This document shows, piece by piece, positions 58,775 to 64,000 of a stretch of 64,000 bases of DNA. Each line of letters opens with the position of its first letter. The stretch's first letter is position 1. This stretch comes from Numida meleagris (taxonomy: Eukaryota; Chordata; Aves; Galliformes; Numididae), in contig NC_034438.1 of NCBI RefSeq assembly GCF_002078875.1, forward strand, positions 20,367,700 to 20,431,699, in the 5' to 3' direction. The notes below the pieces were generated by a model. That model had not been told where the DNA came from. It saw nothing but the letters and a program-made list of their open reading frames with translations, and did no database searches. The position numbers were made by a program, and so were the translations under genes.

Positions 58775-61700
58775 CTCCAAGTATATAAAATTTCATGTTA
58801 TTCACTTGAATCTTGTCCATTTTCCAGTTCTCTAATACTCAAGGTCATCTAGATATTTTTTAACATTCTCTGCAAGTTCTAACTCAGCTGCAATTTAAAC
58901 ATCTTTTATACTTGCTCTACACTTAAAAAAATAACTTCGCTGTTTTTGTATTCAGTATTCTTTTATTCCTTTATTTATTTCCTATTTCTTGTAGGCATTC
59001 ATATATTTCTAAAATCTTTTCAGCGATTATCCATTTAGGTATAGCATTATTTCTGCAAGTCTTTACCTCACTTGTTTAAATTACTCCTTGGTGGTTTGAA
59101 TAAGTTTTACTTTAATTCCAGATATCCTCTCCATTCAAATTCCTGAGCACTTCAGACTGGCTGAGCTAAAGAAACTGCAGTTTTGTTTCAGTTTCTTTAG
59201 TTTATCTAAGGTTCACGGCAAGCACTATACTTGAAGACATAGCTTTGTTGATCTTTTTATTTAATTTAAAATAAAATTTAATCAAAAACATTGATCAAAG
59301 TATATAATGGTAGATTTATCTGTAGTGTCACTATTTTTTTACCCTTACACTCACACTAAATATGAAATAGCACAGAACCCTCTTGTAAGAGTTGTTAATG
59401 TATTTCTATATGTCTATTTAGTGTAAAACAATTAAATTGGTCCTTTGAGGTGCCTGAAATTCCCTTTACTATGTGAATCTTACAGTCCTTTGTGCAGAGG
59501 TATGCTCTCTTCCATCCCATAACAGTCTCACAGATCATAAATTCTTGGAAGCCGGGACACCACACAGTAAAAGACAGAGTGCTTTTATCTTTAGCTGGTT
59601 AACCTGTGTGTTCTCCCAAGTCATCGGAAATGTGGTATGAACAAACAGGCTGTGGAGAAAAGTGACACTAGGTCTATTTTCTCTATGAATATTTCACCTG
59701 TAGGAGCTAGCTCCTAACAGGTGATAAACAGAACACAGACTAAGAAGCTTCACTGGCAATAATAATTTGCATAGCATGTTGCCTTCAAGGTATTTTCTTT
59801 ACCTCAATACAGCAGGATTCCTTGACCAGCAGGATTCTGAAGCACTGAGGAGATCCCTGCATCTAACACAGTTTTGGATTCCAGGGAACCAGTGACCGCC
59901 AGGAAACAAAGTGGCATTAAGAACTACTTAATTAGATCTGGCTCTGAGAGACTTACACACTTAAAAATTTTTATCTTAGTTCCAGCATGTTCTGTGACCA
60001 TACACAGCAATTTTAGACTGACCTAGTTGTTCTTTGACAAGAAGTAAAATCAAAAGATTTGTTAAAAGATGGATTTTCTGTATAGGCATGAAATGTCATG
60101 CAGGAGAACGACAAGCTTCATAAATCTGGTTTGGAAGCTTAACAGCAAATATAAACCATTAGATAATGGTTTCAAGGGAAAGGGGGAGAAATGTCACTTC
60201 CTTACAATTTACATTGTAATAGGAAAAATACTGCAATGACAAATCATATTGAAAATAAGGGTGTGTTTTTGAAAGGAATATAAAATGCGAGATGATACTC
60301 ATCACAGAGTGAAATGATATGCTTTATCATTATTGTAATGCCTAATGTCACCAGTTTTTTGAGAAATGAGGCCTACTGTGAAAGGTGAAACAGGGCAGTT
60401 TTGCCTATTAGGGTATTGCTAACACAGTGCTGTTCAAATATGTACAACGCTTGAGCTTAAAAACAAAACAAACAACAACAAAATGTTAAGAGCAACAATA
60501 CATATTTTCCTGCGGTCAGAATCAAATTCCTGAAATTCCACCTAAGAAATTCTGTTTCTTCACTCATTTCTAATGATCTGTCTCTAGCCACTTCCTAAGA
60601 TACTTTCCTCCAGCATGAACGATAAATATGCAGGTCTTGGAGATGACCCCAGAATAACGTGTCAAAGGAGCAGGGATTACTGAGTTAATGCCTAGGATAG
60701 TCATTACTTCAGCATTGAATATCTGGATAAAATGTAATAAATTGGAGAATATGTATTTTGGTAAAGAAAAGAACTCACCGAGAGTGAAAGTCTGGTTATC
60801 CATTTTCTTAAGTAGAAAAGACTTCTAATTTGTCACCACTGTTGGCAAGGAGATCGTATCTGCTACAGGGTAGTAAGTAGCCATCCATGCACAAATCACT
60901 GCACCACTGCCATGTGCTTCAGTGTTCAAAGATTCACTGCATACAGCCTTCACTACAGCCCTTCTGCTATCCCATTTTTGTCTCTGACCAGTAGGTCAAA
61001 AATACTCTGTTTTCTGTTTTACTATGCATCAGTTTGGTACTGTTACACTGATAGCCCACCACAGACCATCCAGATCACCATGGACCATCTCAGTAAAAAA
61101 CATTTAATATACATAACCATTTGGGAACTAATTCTACACCCTGCTGTCATGTATCCTAAAGCCACAGCCATTAACTCATTAATACCCATTAACCTTCTTA
61201 GCGATCATTTTATCCTCTCTAATCTTGCACAGGCCAGCTGCCCTGTCCTCATCCTATGAGAGACAAAAAATACTTTTAAAACAACAAGTAGGCTAACCAT
61301 ACAGCTGAATGTCACATTCCCCTTGCTCAATAAAATCAAAGATGCTAAACAAAAATTCTCAGAATTCAATTTCATAGAAGCACCATGGTTTCTATCTTTC
61401 CTCATTTTATTTGCTGTTTCTGTGACATAAGCCATACACTGCCTCTCATTTCTTTCCCTCAGTGCCTTGTTCACTGCTATTTCTTCTGAAGCATGGGATA
61501 CCATCAAATTCTTCCTTACAAAAAATAAAATGAGATGATAACATTTTAAAAGAGCAAAATCTTCTTGCCCTAATAGTTTCAACATCCTTTTACCTCAGAA
61601 AGTGAAGACCTAAATTAGCAGCTAGTCATTTTAACCTTTTATTTACTCCATTCACTTTGGTGTTTTGCTTGCTCTAAGTGCTTTTACAAATCGTCTGCTT

Positions 61701-62159
61701 TAAAACACCTTGTAAATTGCAACTAGTCACTATTGATAGAGTGTTTTTTGTAAATAGTCCTTTCAGATAAAAAATGAGCACATTGTACCATACTGAGAAT
61801 TACTCGAAAATAACAGCCTCTTTCTTCTACTGGGCAACCATGGCTGAGCAAAGTGGAACTTATTTACTCCGAGCATCCTACCTGTGAATGTCTTTATGTA
61901 AACCTTCTCTACTGGGTCCACCTAAAGCAAAAAAAAAAAAAAAAAAAAAAAAAACACCAATAAAGCAGGAAAACAGGTGATCATAGGCCAGAATAAGTTT
62001 GGTTGTATTTTTATTTATTTTAACATACACATGAATAGGACTCTGCATAGCTGGAAATGAATAAACCTATGCTATGTCCTAAGAAAAAGAAAAGACTAAT
62101 TCCATAGTTACATGGCAGTCTGCTAGAACAACAGGGTAGCAAAGAGCAAAACTTAGTGG
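58775..62159. other. Unique AT-rich intergenic DNA
   Basis: About 3.4 kb; no gene recognised. It ends with a 26-base A run at 61929-61954. The 126-codon minus frame at 61205-61585 has no family features. Confidence 0.5.
61929..61954. repeat. Poly-A run, 26 bases
   Basis: Uninterrupted A run. No retrocopy or SINE body is visible to its left, so it looks like a plain homopolymer. Confidence 0.9.
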
Positions 62160-63095
62160 TATCATAAAATCACAGAATCACAGCATGGCTGAGGATGGAG
62201 ATCATCCAGTCTAACACCCTGCTCAAGTAGGGACACCCAGAGCAGGCTGCCCAGGACCATGTCCAGGCAGCTTATGGCAGTCTCCAAGGAAGGAGACTCC
62301 ACAACCTCTGCGCCTGCTGACATTCAAGACAGTGTCTTTAATAATATGCTTTAACTTTTGGTTAGCCCTGAACTAACCAGGCAGTTTTACTCAGTGATCT
62401 TTGCAAGTCCCTTCCATCTGAACTATTCTAACTCTTCGGAACACTTGTGGTCAACCAGTGAAGAAGTGTTTCCTGATACCGAGACAAAGCTTCCTATGTT
62501 CTTTCTGCGTCAGGTTTATGCCCATTGCCTCATCATGTCACAGGGCATCACAGAAAAGAGCCTGGCTCCATCCTTTTGCATCCTTAGGAGGTATACACAT
62601 TGATAAGATCTCCACTAAGCCTCTCCCAGGCTATACAGACCCAGCTCTCTCAGCCCCTCCTTGTAGCAGATGTACTCCAGACTCTTCATCATCTTCAAGG
62701 CCCTTTGCTAGACTATTTCCAGAATGTCCATGCCTCTCTTGTACTTGGAAGCCCAGAACTAGACACAGCATGCCAGGTACAGCCTCACCAGTGCTAAACA
62801 GAGGAGAAGGATCACCTCCCTCAATCATTTAGCAACGTTTCTCCTAATGCAGCGCACAATGCTGTAAGCCTTCCTGCCGCATGGGCATATTGCTGACTCA
62901 CATTTAGCTTGGCATCCACCAGGAGCCCCAGGTCCTTTTCTGTAGAGCTCCTTTCTTCCTGGATGCAGGACATGCACTTCTCTTTCTTGAACTGCATGAG
63001 GTTCCTATCAGCACGCCGCTCCAACCTGTCAGGGTCCCCTTTGATGACAGCAGTGTCCTCTGGTGTATTCCCCCCAGTTTTGTGTCTAGGTTTTC
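62160..63095 (-). repeat. CR1 LINE, older copy with nested CR1 tip
   Basis: The minus-strand element starts at the left with ATAAAATCACAGAATCACAGC. It continues through GGAGACTCCACAACCTCTG, GAAAAGAGCCTGGCTCCATCC, CAGCTCTCTCAGCCCCTCC and AGCCTCACCAGTGCTAAACAG to GCATCCACCAGGAGCCCCAGG, a run of about 930 bases over the 3' UTR and ORF2 end. It is interrupted at about 62362-62437 by foreign CR1 sequence of opposite direction. Many substitutions, non-coding. Confidence 0.88.
62362..62437 (+). repeat. CR1 3' tip nested in an older CR1
   Basis: Reads GTTAGCCCTGAACTAACCAGG, then GATCTTTGCAAGTCCC and AACTATTCTAAC in plus orientation. This is a CR1 subfamily 3' tip that breaks the minus-strand CR1 between its CACAACCTCT and GAAGAAGTGTTTCC blocks. 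Confidence 0.6.
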
Positions 63096-63479
63096 TCCCA
63101 TGCTGCCCTGCACGAGTTACAGCAATTCCGTGTAAAAGGTTACAAAACTACTTTTGTTATTACATATTTCATTTAAAACTTTCTCTTTGCTTTGGTGCCC
63201 ATTAAGATACTCAGGGACTGCAGAGGAGCTGCTACACCGCTGCATGCGACTGCATCCTGGTGCCTGCGGGTGCTCTGCTCATACTGGCTCCAGTCTGGCC
63301 GTGCGCACTCTGGGCAGAGCTTGTTCCCGAGGCCTGAAAAACCCTGAGAAGAGGCGGGCACTGCTGCACACCTGGAGCAGCCTGATGAATTTGAGTACCT
63401 GCAATGCTGTCTTTATGGATAGGTCCTGCAGCAGCCCAAAGCATTTTTGTGGGTTTGTAACTGTTTCATTTTTTGTTGA
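63096..63479. other. Transition from repeat DNA to CpG island
   Basis: Composition rises in GC from about 63200. No gene or repeat is certain here; weak CR1 likeness cannot be excluded. Confidence 0.4.
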
Positions 63480-64000
63480 AAAGTTTTAATTCCGCTCTCC
63501 CTAATCCGCTCCTGCGTCTCTTCACCCCTGCCACACCCTGCCGCCGGCACACCCCACCCCGGCTCCCCCCTCTGCCAGTCAGGAGAAGCAGACGTACCAC
63601 TCTCAGGCCTCCGCACAGCACAGCGTCCGGGACCTCTGCCCGCCGCCTCCGGCCCGGCCTCCGCCGGCACACCGCGGGGAGGGGTCGCGGCAGCGCCCGA
63701 GAGGACCGGCCCGCCCCTGGGTGACCTCCACGGCGGGCAGGGCCGGCCGGGCACCACGCTGGCTGAGCGCTTTCCGCGGCCGTTTGTCTCCTGTCTCTTC
63801 CCGTTCGCATAAGCAGCTGCTGCTGCGCAGCCCCTTCCCCGCCCGCCTCGGCGGCGTCGCCTCCTCCTCGCAGCCTCGAGCAGCGCAGCCCGGTAAGCGG
63901 AGCGGGACGGGGAGGGGCAGCGCCGCCGGCCCTTAGGCCCAGCCGGGGCGCGCGTTGAGGGGCGGGCACCTGCGCGGAGCCCGCGGGGTGCTGCCCGCCC
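63480..64000 (+). promoter_or_regulatory. CpG island, candidate promoter and first exon of the next gene
   Basis: GC-rich with dense CG and running off the right edge. On the plus strand a strong splice-donor consensus, CCG followed by GTAAGC, has its GT at 63893-63894, so a non-coding first exon could end at 63892. Open frames on both strands (for example 63466-63969 minus) are what GC-rich DNA gives and show no family features. In mammals the divergent neighbour of HTR1A is RNF180, whose first exon is, to my recollection, non-coding. That identity is inference. Confidence 0.6.

Noticed and set aside
63466..63969. 167-codon minus frame in the right-edge CpG island
   Set aside because: Gly/Ala/Arg/Pro-rich island noise with several overlapping frames of similar length.
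1..64000. tRNA, rRNA, microRNA or snoRNA genes
   Set aside because: I looked for cloverleaf boxes, ribosomal motifs and obvious long hairpins outside repeats and found none I could defend by eye; small non-coding RNAs may be missed.

Overview
The window looks like avian, most likely galliform (chicken-like), nuclear DNA. It is dominated by an AT-rich, gene-poor landscape with many CR1 LINE fragments carrying the bird-type 3' end (variants of TCATAGAATCATAGAATGG on the minus strand). It also has a non-autonomous mariner of the kind common in chicken and two solo LTRs with 5-bp target duplications. One intronless vertebrate gene can be read with certainty: the serotonin receptor 5-HT1A (HTR1A), 413 codons on the minus strand at 9564-10805. 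No prokaryotic features (operons, ribosome binding sites, CRISPR, IS elements) are present.

Layout. 1-149 is the end of an LTR cut by the window edge; 150-7370 is mostly unique DNA with one CR1 tail. 7370-11750 is a CpG-rich domain holding HTR1A, a TATA-like element, two short upstream ORFs and a likely 3' UTR. 11750-15000 is repeat-free upstream DNA that may hold regulatory elements, including a perfect 12-bp dyad at 13448-13474. 15000-18115 is a cluster of CR1 fragments plus a mariner. 18-25.8 kb is mainly unique. 25.8-32.75 kb is repeat-dense: CR1s in both orientations, an old CR1 relic, and a 240-bp pentanucleotide array. 32.75-53.9 kb is largely unique, with a solo LTR at 42950-43480. 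A second long CR1 at 53936-55615 is an almost perfect inverted copy of the one at 26322-27992. 55.6-63.1 kb has further CR1s and a second solo LTR. The last 500 bp enter a new CpG island with a good splice donor, probably the first exon of the next gene on the plus strand.

How it fits together. In mammals HTR1A and RNF180 are divergent neighbours, and this window has the same geometry: HTR1A leftward, CpG island at the right edge, about 53 kb of mostly non-coding DNA between. The RNF180 identity is inference from synteny; no coding exon of it is visible. In chicken this block would be expected on the Z chromosome (human 5q equivalent), which is also recall and cannot be shown here.

I found no undescribed multi-gene system. 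The most interesting signal is the inverted CR1 pair: 1456 bp with a single mismatch and no indels, bounded by more divergent CR1 sequence and by unrelated flanks. That pattern suggests recent ectopic gene conversion.
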